Below, piece after piece: positions 14,881 through 22,906 of a stretch of 52,574 nt of DNA. The notes below the pieces were generated by a model, which ran no database searches, was not told where the DNA came from, and was given only the letters and a program-made list of their open reading frames with translations. This DNA is from Deltaproteobacteria bacterium (GTDB taxonomy: Bacteria > Myxococcota_A > Polyangia > Polyangiales > JADJMO01): positions 1-52,574 of the forward strand of contig JALHOE010000036.1 in assembly GCA_022843175.1 (NCBI GenBank), given 5' to 3'. A program made the translations under genes and the position numbers. Position 1 is the stretch's first letter, and the number at the start of each line of letters is the position of its first letter.

Positions 14881-17679
14881 CTACGGGATGACGATCGCGC
14901 GCTTGCGCGGGCGGAAGCCGTCGGTGAGCGGGATCTCGCCGACCTGCACGACGCGCTTCGGACGCTCCTCCGGCGGGAGCTTCTCCAACGCCTCGTCGAT
15001 GCGCGCGCGATCGACCGAGACGCGCGCTTGGATCGCCGCGGTGAGGTTCGCATCGACCGAGGCGAGCTCGATCTCGGGGAGCGAGTAGAGCGCGTCCTCA
15101 ATCTTCCGCGTCGAGATCGTCCCGCCCACGTAGCCGGAGAGTGAGTCGACGAACCAGTAGTCTCCGTCGCGATCGCGCCGCACCACGTCCGACGAGACGA
15201 ACCAGCGATCGCCCTCGACGAAGAGGCCGCGCCGGACGCCCGGCGCGTCGTCCTCGTCCTCCACGCGCGATACCAGCAGGCCGGGCTCGTCGATCGAGGC
15301 GGACTCGGCCCGGCCGTCGGCGCCGCGGATCGGCTCGCCGCGCGCGAGATCGGCGCGGACCACGCGGACCTCCGAGCCGCCGGGCAACACGCGACCGAGC
15401 GCGCCCGGCTTCTCGCCGGAGGCGTTGGCGAGGATCGCGCGCTGCGTGGTGCCGGCGTAGAACTCCATCACCGACACGTTGAAACGCTCGCGGAGGCGCG
15501 CGGCGAGATCGGGGCGCATGCCGCTGCCGGCGAAGAGGCGCACCGGAAGCGTGCGATCGCCGGGGCCGGGGTGCTCGAAGAGGAGCGCCCGCAACATCTC
15601 GCCCGCGTAGAAGACGACCGTGGCCCCGGTGCGACGCACCTCGGAGAGGAAGGTGCTCGGCGAGAAGCGCGAAGCGAGCGCGAGGCGCGAGCCGGCGGCG
15701 AGGGCGGCGCCGACGCTCACCAGGATCGCCGTCGGGTGGTGGAGCGCAACGCACGAGAAGACCGTGTCGTGCGGCGTCAGCGTGCAGGCCGCGGCCGACC
15801 CGAGCGCGGAGAGCGCCCACCGGTGGTTGGTGATCGGCACCGCCCGGAGAGCGCCCGATTCGGTGGTGCGGAGGAGGATCATCGAGAGATCGCGCGCGCG
15901 GCCGGGGTTCTCGACGAAGCCGTCGGGGAGGACGATGGTCGCGGGATCGATCGCCTCGAGATCGATGAGACCCTTCGGGAGCGTGCGCGCGCTGCCGCCA
16001 CCGCCGAGCACCAGGATGTCGCGGCCGAGCGAGGAGAAGCGCTCCGCCACGTCCGGGTCGGCGACGATGTGGACGATCCCCTCGAGCGCGCGCGCGATCA
16101 CGTCGGCCGAGACCTCGGGCGGCGCGACCACGGCGACTGCGCCCATGCGGTTGAGCGCGGTGACGACCGAGAGGAAGCTCGGGCGCGAGCCCATGACCAC
16201 GAGGACCTTGTCGCCGCGGGCGATCCCCTTGGCGTGGAGGCCGCGCACCACGTTCGACACGCGCGTGTCGGCGTCGCGGTAGGAGAACGCGCGATCGCGG
16301 TAGAGGAAGAACGTCGACTCCGGCGCGCGCTTGGCCTGCTCGGCGAGGAAGCGCGCCGGGCTGATGAGCGAATTGGGGTTGAGCTCGGCGAGGCGACGAA
16401 GGCGGGGCTCCTGGTAGCGAACGGCGTCGACGACGTCGGAGGCGCTGGCCAGCGCGTGGTTCAGTCGTCGCGCACCGGCGCGGGCTGCGCGGGCGATGGT
16501 GTCGAAGACGAGCTCGATCTCGATGTCGAGCTCGCCGAGCTCGTATTCGTCGTCGAGGGTCTGCTCGATCGGTTTGTGCAGCGCGGCGGGAGCCGGTCCC
16601 TTGCCCTCGCGGTGGAGGATCCATTCGGCGACCGTGGGCCAGGTGTTCGACATCGCGCGCGAGCCGACGACGAGCCCGAAGTGACCGGCGGGGACGGTGA
16701 CGAAGTCGACCGCCGCGTGCGGCGCGGCGCGCGTGATGGCCTTCACCGCCGACGGTCGTGCGATCTCGTCGCTGCCTCCGATGAAGGCGAGGATCGGGCA
16801 GGTGAGATCGGCGAGGCTGACGGTGCGTCCCTCGACGACGAAGCCTCCGGAGAGCATCCGGTTGTGCACGATGAACTCGTCGAAGAAGGCGCGGAGCGCG
16901 GGGCCCGGCCACGCGACGAAGCCCTCGCCGCCGAGGAAGCGCCGGCGCGCCTCGCGGCGCACGAGCGCGTTGCGATCGTGGAGCTTCGAGACGAACTCGA
17001 CCCGCGCCTGCAGTTCCTTGCGCGGGCTCAGCAGCTTGAAGCCGGTGCTGGTCAACGCGCCGGGCAGCCCCTCGATCCGCTCGAGGATGAAGCGTGCGAT
17101 CGGCTCGACGCCGCGGATCAGGGCCCCGGTCACGTCGCTGTGCACCGCGGGGAGCTGGCGGTGGATGTCGACGGGGCTGCCAAAGGTGACGAGCGACTTG
17201 ATGCCCTCGGTGCGGAGGAACGCCGCCGCCTGATACGCGAACATGCCGCCCTGCGAGTATCCGAGGACGTGAACGTCGCGACCGGTGAGCGCGCGCACGC
17301 GCTCGACGCTGCGCACCACCGCGTGGATGTGATCGTCGAGCGTGCGCCGCATGCCGGAGGGCGCGTCCTCGGGCGAGCCGAAATCGGAGACGAACGCTTG
17401 GATCCCGCGCGCGCCGAGCGCGGTGACGGCGGACGTGTCGGGGGAGATGTCGTAGACCTCGGACGTCACCATCAACGGCGGGACGAGCAGCGCGACCGGC
17501 GCGTCGACGACGCCGGTCGCCAACGTGGCGTAGCGACGCAGCCGATGGTGCTCGGCCTCGTCGACGACCTCGTACGGCGCGCCGTACTCCTCGCCGAGCC
17601 GACCGAAGCGCGCGAGCTCGAGCGCGTTACGACTCGACGAACGCAGCCTACGTCGCAGTTGTTGGAGGGGGCCCGCCAC
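14881..17679 (-). CDS. Fused PhaC-like alpha/beta-hydrolase and AMP-ligase-like protein
   Basis: 932 residues, two modules. Residues 1-370 resemble class III polyhydroxyalkanoate synthases/depolymerases: nucleophile box GYSQGG (140-145, Ser 142 where PHA synthases carry Cys), acid D314 in GGSDEIARP and H343 in PAGHFGL. Residues 455-932 align in outline with acyl-CoA synthetases (LLPxR-like start, FAGSGMRPD, EFYAGTTQ, WFVSSDVV, WFVDSLSGYV). Key adenylation motifs are degraded: the phosphate loop normally TSGTTGxPK reads LRTTESGALRAVPIT (623-637), and the catalytic Lys region near the end reads PLTDGFRPRKR, where P-x-T-x-x-G-K is expected. Ligase activity is therefore doubtful. It is cytoplasmic, with no signal peptide. 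Confidence 0.85.
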   Translation of the reverse strand: MAGPLQQLRRRLRSSSRNALELARFGRLGEEYGAPYEVVDEAEHHRLRRYATLATGVVDAPVALLVPPLMVTSEVYDISPDTSAVTALGARGIQAFVSDFGSPEDAPSGMRRTLDDHIHAVVRSVERVRALTGRDVHVLGYSQGGMFAYQAAAFLRTEGIKSLVTFGSPVDIHRQLPAVHSDVTGALIRGVEPIARFILERIEGLPGALTSTGFKLLSPRKELQARVEFVSKLHDRNALVRREARRRFLGGEGFVAWPGPALRAFFDEFIVHNRMLSGGFVVEGRTVSLADLTCPILAFIGGSDEIARPSAVKAITRAAPHAAVDFVTVPAGHFGLVVGSRAMSNTWPTVAEWILHREGKGPAPAALHKPIEQTLDDEYELGELDIEIELVFDTIARAARAGARRLNHALASASDVVDAVRYQEPRLRRLAELNPNSLISPARFLAEQAKRAPESTFFLYRDRAFSYRDADTRVSNVVRGLHAKGIARGDKVLVVMGSRPSFLSVVTALNRMGAVAVVAPPEVSADVIARALEGIVHIVADPDVAERFSSLGRDILVLGGGGSARTLPKGLIDLEAIDPATIVLPDGFVENPGRARDLSMILLRTTESGALRAVPITNHRWALSALGSAAACTLTPHDTVFSCVALHHPTAILVSVGAALAAGSRLALASRFSPSTFLSEVRRTGATVVFYAGEMLRALLFEHPGPGDRTLPVRLFAGSGMRPDLAARLRERFNVSVMEFYAGTTQRAILANASGEKPGALGRVLPGGSEVRVVRADLARGEPIRGADGRAESASIDEPGLLVSRVEDEDDAPGVRRGLFVEGDRWFVSSDVVRRDRDGDYWFVDSLSGYVGGTISTRKIEDALYSLPEIELASVDANLTAAIQARVSVDRARIDEALEKLPPEERPKRVVQVGEIPLTDGFRPRKRAIVIP

Positions 17680-17709
17680 GAGGCGACCGTAGCAAATCCG
17701 GCGCTGGGA

Positions 17710-18222
17710 TCAGAACGTGCCGACGACGGCCAGGCCCGATTGATTGGGCGCGAGGAGCGGCACCACGCGCACGCTCGCGAGGTCGTTGCGCTGAAGGTCG
17801 GTCTTGGGGATGAGGCCAACGATCAACATCGCCGCGCCAGCGGTCTGCACCATGCCGGCAACGACCCCGATGGCGGCGCCGATGCCGTAGAGGTCGTTCT
17901 TCACCGTCGCAGCAAAGATGAAGGGCCCGACGATCGGCGCGTAGAACAGCTTGACTCGGTCATCGCGCGACTGACTCGCGAGGTAGACGCAGAGCCCGTA
18001 GGTGACCCCGAAGGTGACGCTGCCGGCGATGATCAGGCCCGGTTTGGTGTGCGTGTCTACGTGATAGCCGTTGGGCACGACCCCGCCGCGATAGGGCAGC
18101 CGCTCGGGCCAGGGGCGACCCTTCTTGTCGCGCGGGACGTCGTCCCACGACTGCGCGGACGCTACGGGGGCGAAGAGGAGCAACGCCAGAGCGAGCCAGA
18201 GCGCTTTCACGACGAGCATCAT
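17710..18222 (-). CDS. Small envelope protein with signal peptide and GxF tail
   Basis: 170 residues. Signal peptide at 1-25 (ALALLLFAPVASAQS), then a polar stretch with many Arg/Lys/Asp, then three hydrophobic segments (PGLIIAGSVTFGVTYGL; FYAPIVGPFIFAAT; IGAAIGVVAGMVQTAGAAML). It ends VVPLLAPNQSGLAVVGTF, resembling the C-terminal tails of the TPR/PEGA-like proteins of this window. Function is unknown. ATG at 18222 or the adjacent ATG at 18219 could start it. It lies 30 bases upstream of the fused hydrolase gene in the same direction and may share its transcript. Confidence 0.75.
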   Translation of the reverse strand: MMLVVKALWLALALLLFAPVASAQSWDDVPRDKKGRPWPERLPYRGGVVPNGYHVDTHTKPGLIIAGSVTFGVTYGLCVYLASQSRDDRVKLFYAPIVGPFIFAATVKNDLYGIGAAIGVVAGMVQTAGAAMLIVGLIPKTDLQRNDLASVRVVPLLAPNQSGLAVVGTF

Positions 18223-18425
18223 GCTCGTACGCGCGACGGGTGGGCGATGGTCATCGCATCGCCCCGGGATTGTCCGAGGGCGACGGGCGGTTGCTTCGAC
18301 CTCCCAACCCCAACACGGAAGCCCGACCACACCTCGGTGGGCGTTTGCGCGGACGTCATTCGCGTCGGCGCGCAGCCCTTCGGCGAGGGACTGAATAACG
18401 GTCGGGGCGTTCCGTCTCGATCCCG

Positions 18426-19595
18426 ATGCTCCGCGCTGCCCTCTGCCTGCTCGCGCTCGCCGGCTGCTCGCGCCACGACGTGGTGGACTTCGCGATGGGC
18501 AGCGCGCACCGCCCGCTTGCGCCGCCGCCGCTCACCCTCGGTGGGGCTTCTCCGCTGCAGATCGTCGCGGGAGACCTGCACTGCCACGTCGCCCCGCCGG
18601 ACGACGTGACCGACGTGACCCGCGGCCTTTCGCGCACCGCCGATCTCGCGCGCGCCGAGGGGCTCGCCTTCGTGGTGCTCACGCCGCACGTGTGGTCGCG
18701 CTTCTTCCTCGACGCGTCGCTGCGGGACGCCGTGCAGAAGGGCCAGCGCGAGCTCCGGGCGGCGATCGACGCGGAGACGAAGCGCACGGGGGTGCTGTTC
18801 GTTCCCGGCTTCGAGTACACCGATCACCAGTACGGTCACGTCGGCGTCGCGTTCGCCGATCTCGACGCGGTGCTCGCCGACGTCCCGCTCGCCGAGGCGC
18901 AGGCGCACCCCGCGCGGTTCTTCGAGCGATGGATCGCGCGCGGCGGCATTCTCTCGATCCATCACCCGTTCGTCACGCCGATCCCGGGGTCGTCGATCAG
19001 TATGGCGAAGGCGGATCTGTCGTGGCGGCCCTTCACCGCGAAGGGCCCCTTCCCGCCAGAGATCGACGCGGTGACGCGCCTCGCGCAGGGCCACGAGGTC
19101 TTCAACCTCACGGCGCAGCACCTGCGCGATCGCTACCTCCTGCACGACGGCGAGTCGACGATCCGCGCCTCGTTCCTTCAGCTCGACAAAGACGCGCGCG
19201 GCGGACGCCGCATCGCCGCGCTCGGCGGCAGCGACAGCCACGACGACCACCTCCGCGCCGCGACCTTCGTGCTCACGACGGCGCGCACGATCGACGCTAT
19301 CCGCGCGGGGATCGCGCGAGCACGCACCTGCGTGCGTGACGGGGCAGCGTGCACCTTCGTCGCGCGCAAGCCGGGAGGCCTCACCGCGCACATCGGCGAC
19401 GCGCTCGAAGCCGCGGCGACGGTCGAGGTCGGAGCGACCGGAGACGACATCGAGATCTTCCTCGACGGCGAGACGGTGGCGAAGCCCGGGTCCGACGCGT
19501 TCGCGACGATCAAGGTCCCCGACCGCTGCGCGATCCTTCGCGCGCGCGTCGGCCGCGGGTGGTCGTCGCCGATCTACGCGAACTGCGGGCTCTAG
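18426..19595 (+). CDS. PHP-domain metal-dependent phosphoesterase-like lipoprotein
   Basis: 389 residues. Lipoprotein signal (LCLLALAGC, lipidated Cys 14). The PHP metal-binding signatures are GDLHCHVAPP (H52, H54), HHPF near residue 178 and GGSDSHDDH near 265. PHP proteins hydrolyse phosphoesters with a multinuclear metal site. A lipid-anchored exported form suggests it works on a substrate outside the cytoplasm. The C-terminal 80 residues form a beta-rich extension (VEVGATGDDIEIFLDGETV). It is followed after 110 bases by the TPR/PEGA-like gene on the same strand. The 203-base gap before it separates it from the divergent gene at 18222, and I see no clear promoter there. Confidence 0.85.
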   Translation: MLRAALCLLALAGCSRHDVVDFAMGSAHRPLAPPPLTLGGASPLQIVAGDLHCHVAPPDDVTDVTRGLSRTADLARAEGLAFVVLTPHVWSRFFLDASLRDAVQKGQRELRAAIDAETKRTGVLFVPGFEYTDHQYGHVGVAFADLDAVLADVPLAEAQAHPARFFERWIARGGILSIHHPFVTPIPGSSISMAKADLSWRPFTAKGPFPPEIDAVTRLAQGHEVFNLTAQHLRDRYLLHDGESTIRASFLQLDKDARGGRRIAALGGSDSHDDHLRAATFVLTTARTIDAIRAGIARARTCVRDGAACTFVARKPGGLTAHIGDALEAAATVEVGATGDDIEIFLDGETVAKPGSDAFATIKVPDRCAILRARVGRGWSSPIYANCGL

Positions 19596-19675
19596 CGCCG
19601 CGGGCACGGGTAGCGGCTTTGGACTCGCCCCAGCGGCAGAAATACTCGTCCCCCGTCAGCTGGCGATCGCTGGCG

Positions 19676-19696
19676 TATACTGCTCCTCGACCGGAG
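19676..19696 (+). promoter_or_regulatory. Possible -10 element and ribosome site before the second TPR/PEGA-like gene
   Basis: TATACT at 19676-19681 is a good -10-like hexamer in very GC-rich DNA. The -35 position (19653-19658, CCGTCA) matches only half of the consensus. GGAGG at 19692-19696 is a strong ribosome site nine bases before the ATG at 19706. Confidence 0.35.
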
Positions 19697-19705
19697 GACT
19701 GAGTC

Positions 19706-20686
19706 ATGCGTGCGGTGGGGGCGTGCCTGGTTTTGGGACTGGCTTTCAGCGTCGGAGCCGCGCGCGCGCGCGGCGATGACTCGAGCCTCAGTGACAAGGC
19801 GGCGGCGCGCGATCTGTTCACCGACGGCGTTGCGCTCCGCGACAAGGGCGAGCTCGCGGCCGCGCTGGTGAAGTTCAAGGGCGCGTACTCGCTGTGGCCC
19901 TCCGCGACCACGGGGCTGGAGCTCGGCCGCACGCACATGCAGATGGGCGAGCTGATCGAAGCGCGCGAGCGGTTCCTCGAAACGGTGAAGATCCCGAAGA
20001 AGCCCGGGGAGACGTCGGCCTCGCAGAACGCGCGCGATGAGGCGCAGAAGCTCGCCGAGAGCCTGGTGCCGCGTATCCCCACGCTCGTCTTCAAGATCTC
20101 GGGCGCCCCCGGCGCCAAGGTGACGCTCGACGGTCGCGAGCTCCCGAGCGAGACGCTCGGCTCACCGCGCAAGGTGAACCCCGGCAAGCACACCGTGGTG
20201 GCGCGCGCGGCCGGGACCGCCGATCTCAGCGTCGAGGTGACGGTGGAGGAGGGCCAGACGCGGGAGGTGCCGCTCGTCTTCGTGGTGCCGGCGAAGACCG
20301 CCGCTCCCGAGCCAACCACGACACCGACGCGGACCGCGCCGGTGGTCGACACCACGCCATCGACCACCAGCCCTCTCGTGTATGCGGGGTTCGGCGTCGC
20401 AGGCGTCGGCATTGTGGTTGGCGGCGTCACCGGTGCGCTGGCGATGTCCAGCGCGTCCAGCTTGAAGAGCTCCTGCACCGATGGACGATGCCCGCCCGCC
20501 GCGCACGATGACGTCGACGCCTATCAGCGGTGGGGAACCATCTCGACGATCTCGTTCATCGCGGCCGGGGTCGGCGCGGCGGTGGGGATCTACGGATTGC
20601 TGTCCTCGGCGCCCCGCAAGGAAGCGCACGCGCACGTGACGCCGTGGATCGGAATCGGCTCGGCCGGCCTCTCGGGAGCCTTCTGA
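19706..20686 (+). CDS. TPR/PEGA-like membrane protein with CX4C loop and GxF tail (kinase-less copy)
   Basis: 326 residues, paralogue of the proteins at 10705-11682 and 47417-48280. Signal peptide 1-22, one or two TPR-like helix pairs (about 28-110: DKGELAAALVKFKGAYSLWP), PEGA-like segment (GAKVTLDGRELPSETLGSPR then PGKHTVVARAAG, about 135-175), Pro/Thr-rich linker, first hydrophobic segment (YAGFGVAGVGIVVGGVTGAL), loop with SSCTDGRCPP, second hydrophobic segment (FIAAGVGAAVGIYGLL), and the tail GIGSAGLSGAF. No kinase gene precedes it; the gene before is the PHP lipoprotein. Its stop overlaps the ATG of the Cys-rich lipoprotein as TGATG, the same arrangement as in operon B. Confidence 0.85.
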   Translation: MRAVGACLVLGLAFSVGAARARGDDSSLSDKAAARDLFTDGVALRDKGELAAALVKFKGAYSLWPSATTGLELGRTHMQMGELIEARERFLETVKIPKKPGETSASQNARDEAQKLAESLVPRIPTLVFKISGAPGAKVTLDGRELPSETLGSPRKVNPGKHTVVARAAGTADLSVEVTVEEGQTREVPLVFVVPAKTAAPEPTTTPTRTAPVVDTTPSTTSPLVYAGFGVAGVGIVVGGVTGALAMSSASSLKSSCTDGRCPPAAHDDVDAYQRWGTISTISFIAAGVGAAVGIYGLLSSAPRKEAHAHVTPWIGIGSAGLSGAF

Positions 20687-21747
20687 TGGTCGCGCGCTCG
20701 CGGCTCCTCGTCCTTCTGGGCTTCGTCGCCTCGGCGAACGCGTGCACGGCGATCCTCGGCTCGTTCGAGAAGGTCTCCGATGTCGACTCCGACGCCGGCG
20801 CCGATGCCGATGCCGATTTCGAGGACGCGGCCGACGACGCGCAGGTCGATTCGCCGATCGACGACACGAGCATCGTCGACGCGGCGGATACGGCGCTCCA
20901 GACCGAGACCCTCACCGACTCGAGCGACGTGTCGCCCGACACGTCCGTGCCCGACACGTCCGTGCCCGACACGTCCATGCCCGACACGTTCGTGCCCGAC
21001 ACGTCCATGCCCGACACGTTCGTGCCCGACACGTTCGTGCCCGACACGTTCGTGCCCGACACGTTCGTGCCCGACGTTTGCACGAAGACCGTGTGCGGCA
21101 GCGCGTGCGTCGACACCAACACCGACCCCAATCACTGCGGCGGCTGCGGAAACGCCTGCGACTCGACGCGTAGCCTAGGGCGCACGTGCAGCGCGGGCAG
21201 CTGCGCGTACACCGGTTGCGTTTCGGGGTACGACAACTGCGTCAAGACCGCGCCGGATCTCGGCGGCTGCGACACGGTCGTCAACACGACCTCGAACTGC
21301 GGGGCCTGCGGCAACGTCTGCAGCGGCGGCACCATCTGCAACGGCACGAGCTGCGTGTGCCCGGCGGGAAGCTCGCCCTGCGGCGGGATCTGCCGCGCGC
21401 TGACCTCGGACGTCAACAACTGCGGCATGTGCGGCAGGGTCTGTCCGCCCACGGCGTCGTGCACCTCTTCGTCCTGCGTCTGCCCGGCCAGCGCGCCGTC
21501 GGAGTGCAGCGGCGCCTGCGTCAACACCAGCTCGAGCTCCTCGCACTGCGGCATGTGCGGGTTCGCGTGCAGCGGCGGCAAGTCGTGCGTGGGAGGCACC
21601 TGCTCCTGCCCAGTGGGGTTCACGGACTGCGGCGCAGGGGGGTGCGCTTCGCTGACGAACGATCCGCTCAACTGCGGCAGTTGCAACAACGTCTGCGGCG
21701 CCACGATGAGCTGCATCGGCAGTTCGTGCGTCGCGGCGGGGGGATAG
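20686..21747 (+). CDS. Cys-rich surface lipoprotein with PDTFV pentapeptide repeats
   Basis: 353 residues. N-terminus MVARSRLLVLLGFVASANAC ends in a weak lipobox, so lipidation is likely but not certain. Residues about 25-85 are very acidic and Ala/Thr-rich. A tandem pentapeptide array (PDTSV/PDTSM/PDTFV) encoded by a 15-bp DNA repeat follows. The remaining 220 residues hold about six Cys-rich modules of the form C-G-x-C-x-N-x-C (for example NHCGGCGNAC, NCGACGNVC, NCGMCGRVC, HCGMCGFAC, NCGSCNNVC), common in surface proteins of Myxococcota. It is translationally coupled to the TPR/PEGA-like gene, so it takes the place occupied by CRDNNFG lipoproteins in operons A and B. It converges on the next gene with 21 bases between. 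Confidence 0.85.
   Translation: MVARSRLLVLLGFVASANACTAILGSFEKVSDVDSDAGADADADFEDAADDAQVDSPIDDTSIVDAADTALQTETLTDSSDVSPDTSVPDTSVPDTSMPDTFVPDTSMPDTFVPDTFVPDTFVPDTFVPDVCTKTVCGSACVDTNTDPNHCGGCGNACDSTRSLGRTCSAGSCAYTGCVSGYDNCVKTAPDLGGCDTVVNTTSNCGACGNVCSGGTICNGTSCVCPAGSSPCGGICRALTSDVNNCGMCGRVCPPTASCTSSSCVCPASAPSECSGACVNTSSSSSHCGMCGFACSGGKSCVGGTCSCPVGFTDCGAGGCASLTNDPLNCGSCNNVCGATMSCIGSSCVAAGG
20941..21075 (+). repeat. Nine 15-bp tandem repeats encoding PDT-S/F-V/M
   Basis: Nine uninterrupted 15-base units of the form ACGTTCGTGCCCGAC (variants ACGTCCGTG, ACGTCCATG). The last units are identical to each other, which points to recent expansion. Being a multiple of three, copy-number change would lengthen or shorten the surface stalk without a frameshift. 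Confidence 0.9.
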
Positions 21748-21768
21748 CTCGTCGGAGGTCTCCGCCCC

Positions 21769-22845
21769 TCACGGGGCGATGTCGACGCCGTACGAGCCGA
21801 ACGTCACGCTCAGCAGGAACGCGTTCTTGCACGACGTCCCGCCCACGCAGTGCGTGCCGATCTCCGGGACCTTCCCGTCCGCGCTGCGCTTGCAGGTCCT
21901 CCCGCTCGTCTTCGTCGCGTCGTTGACCAGAATCGCGCAGAGCGACTGACACCCTGCCTCGCGGAGCGGAACACGATCGGCGTCCTCGGCGGTGATCTTC
22001 GCCACGATCGAGCCGCCCGTCGTCCATCCGAGCGAGTCGCCGTCGCACCAGTACTTCTTGTCCCAGCTGCCGATGCAGCTCGGATCCGAGATCGAGGGCA
22101 CCTTCACGGTGACCTCGCGAAGAGGGAGGACGATGGGCGAGCCGCTCCGGTCGAAATTGGCGATGTTGAGCGACGCGATGACCGCCGACTGAAAGCCCGT
22201 TCCCGTGGCCGCGATCGCGACGCGGATGGGGCGCAGGTCGAGGGGCGTGCTCGGGCCGACGAAGCCCGGACAGATCGCGCCCGCGGTGTCTCCGCTGAAC
22301 GACTCGGCGAGGAAGCTGAACTTCGCGCCGTCGGCGGAGGCGCGCGCCGAGCCCACCTCGAGGACCTTCGCTCCACGGTCGATGCGGAACAACCAGTTCA
22401 GCGACTCGTTGCCGCCGTTGCAGCAGCGCGCATTCACGTTGGGGTCGAACGCGATCGGCGCCAGCGACAGCAGCGCATCGGGCGCCCACAAACGCATGCG
22501 CCCCATGCGGTGCTCGAGGATCGGCCCGCCCTGCTTCACCCGCGCCATGCACGGGTTGTCCGAGGGGCACGTGTCCACCTTGGTGGTGGTGGTGCACGGA
22601 GTGGCGCCGCTCTCGGCGGGTCCGCAGAAGAGGGGCGGGTTCAACGGATCGGCGAGCGTGCAGCCCATCGGGGGCGGCGTGGCGTCGACCTCGATCGGGG
22701 GCGATGACGTGTCCGTCGTGTCGGCTACGCCATCGGTAGCGCCGTCCGCGGAGGTGTCCGTCGTGTCCGTCGCGGCATCGGCGGGATCGGCCGTGGAGAC
22801 AGAGGCGCCGCAGCCGAGGAGCAGGGAGGCGAGGAGAAAGCGCAT
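21769..22845 (-). CDS. Lipoprotein with multiple cysteines, function unknown
   Basis: 358 residues. Signal MRFLLASLLLGCGASVSTAD with lipobox LLGC, then an Asp/Thr/Ala linker to about residue 55. The mature part has some 14 Cys (for example FCGPAES, PSDNPCMA, RCCNGG, YWCDGDS, GCQSLCA, GTHCVGG) and is predicted beta-rich. NESLNWLFRI and the terminal SVTFGSYGVDI recall WLFRI and SIGLGFD of the CRDNNFG lipoproteins, but CRDNNFG and the other motifs are missing, so relatedness is only a possibility. ATG 22845 is chosen because the lipoprotein signal starts there; upstream in-frame ATGs exist at 22863 and 22896. Confidence 0.75.
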   Translation of the reverse strand: MRFLLASLLLGCGASVSTADPADAATDTTDTSADGATDGVADTTDTSSPPIEVDATPPPMGCTLADPLNPPLFCGPAESGATPCTTTTKVDTCPSDNPCMARVKQGGPILEHRMGRMRLWAPDALLSLAPIAFDPNVNARCCNGGNESLNWLFRIDRGAKVLEVGSARASADGAKFSFLAESFSGDTAGAICPGFVGPSTPLDLRPIRVAIAATGTGFQSAVIASLNIANFDRSGSPIVLPLREVTVKVPSISDPSCIGSWDKKYWCDGDSLGWTTGGSIVAKITAEDADRVPLREAGCQSLCAILVNDATKTSGRTCKRSADGKVPEIGTHCVGGTSCKNAFLLSVTFGSYGVDIAP

Positions 22846-22906
22846 CGGGCTGCGGGTTCGCATGCGGGGAGTGTACCGCTGCGCGGTACCGCTCACGATC
22901 GCGGGC

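Noticed and set aside
15571-18425. Plus-strand frame of about 1000 codons opposite the fused hydrolase gene
   Set aside because: Antisense shadow: no domain, biased composition, while the minus strand has clear enzyme motifs.
20941-21075. 15-bp repeats considered as regulatory iterons or an origin
   Set aside because: They lie in frame inside a lipoprotein gene and encode a regular pentapeptide.
21769-22845. Counted as a fourth CRDNNFG lipoprotein
   Set aside because: It lacks CRDNNFG, WDGTDVR and HVWVSGEP; only weak resemblance near WLFRI and the C-terminus.
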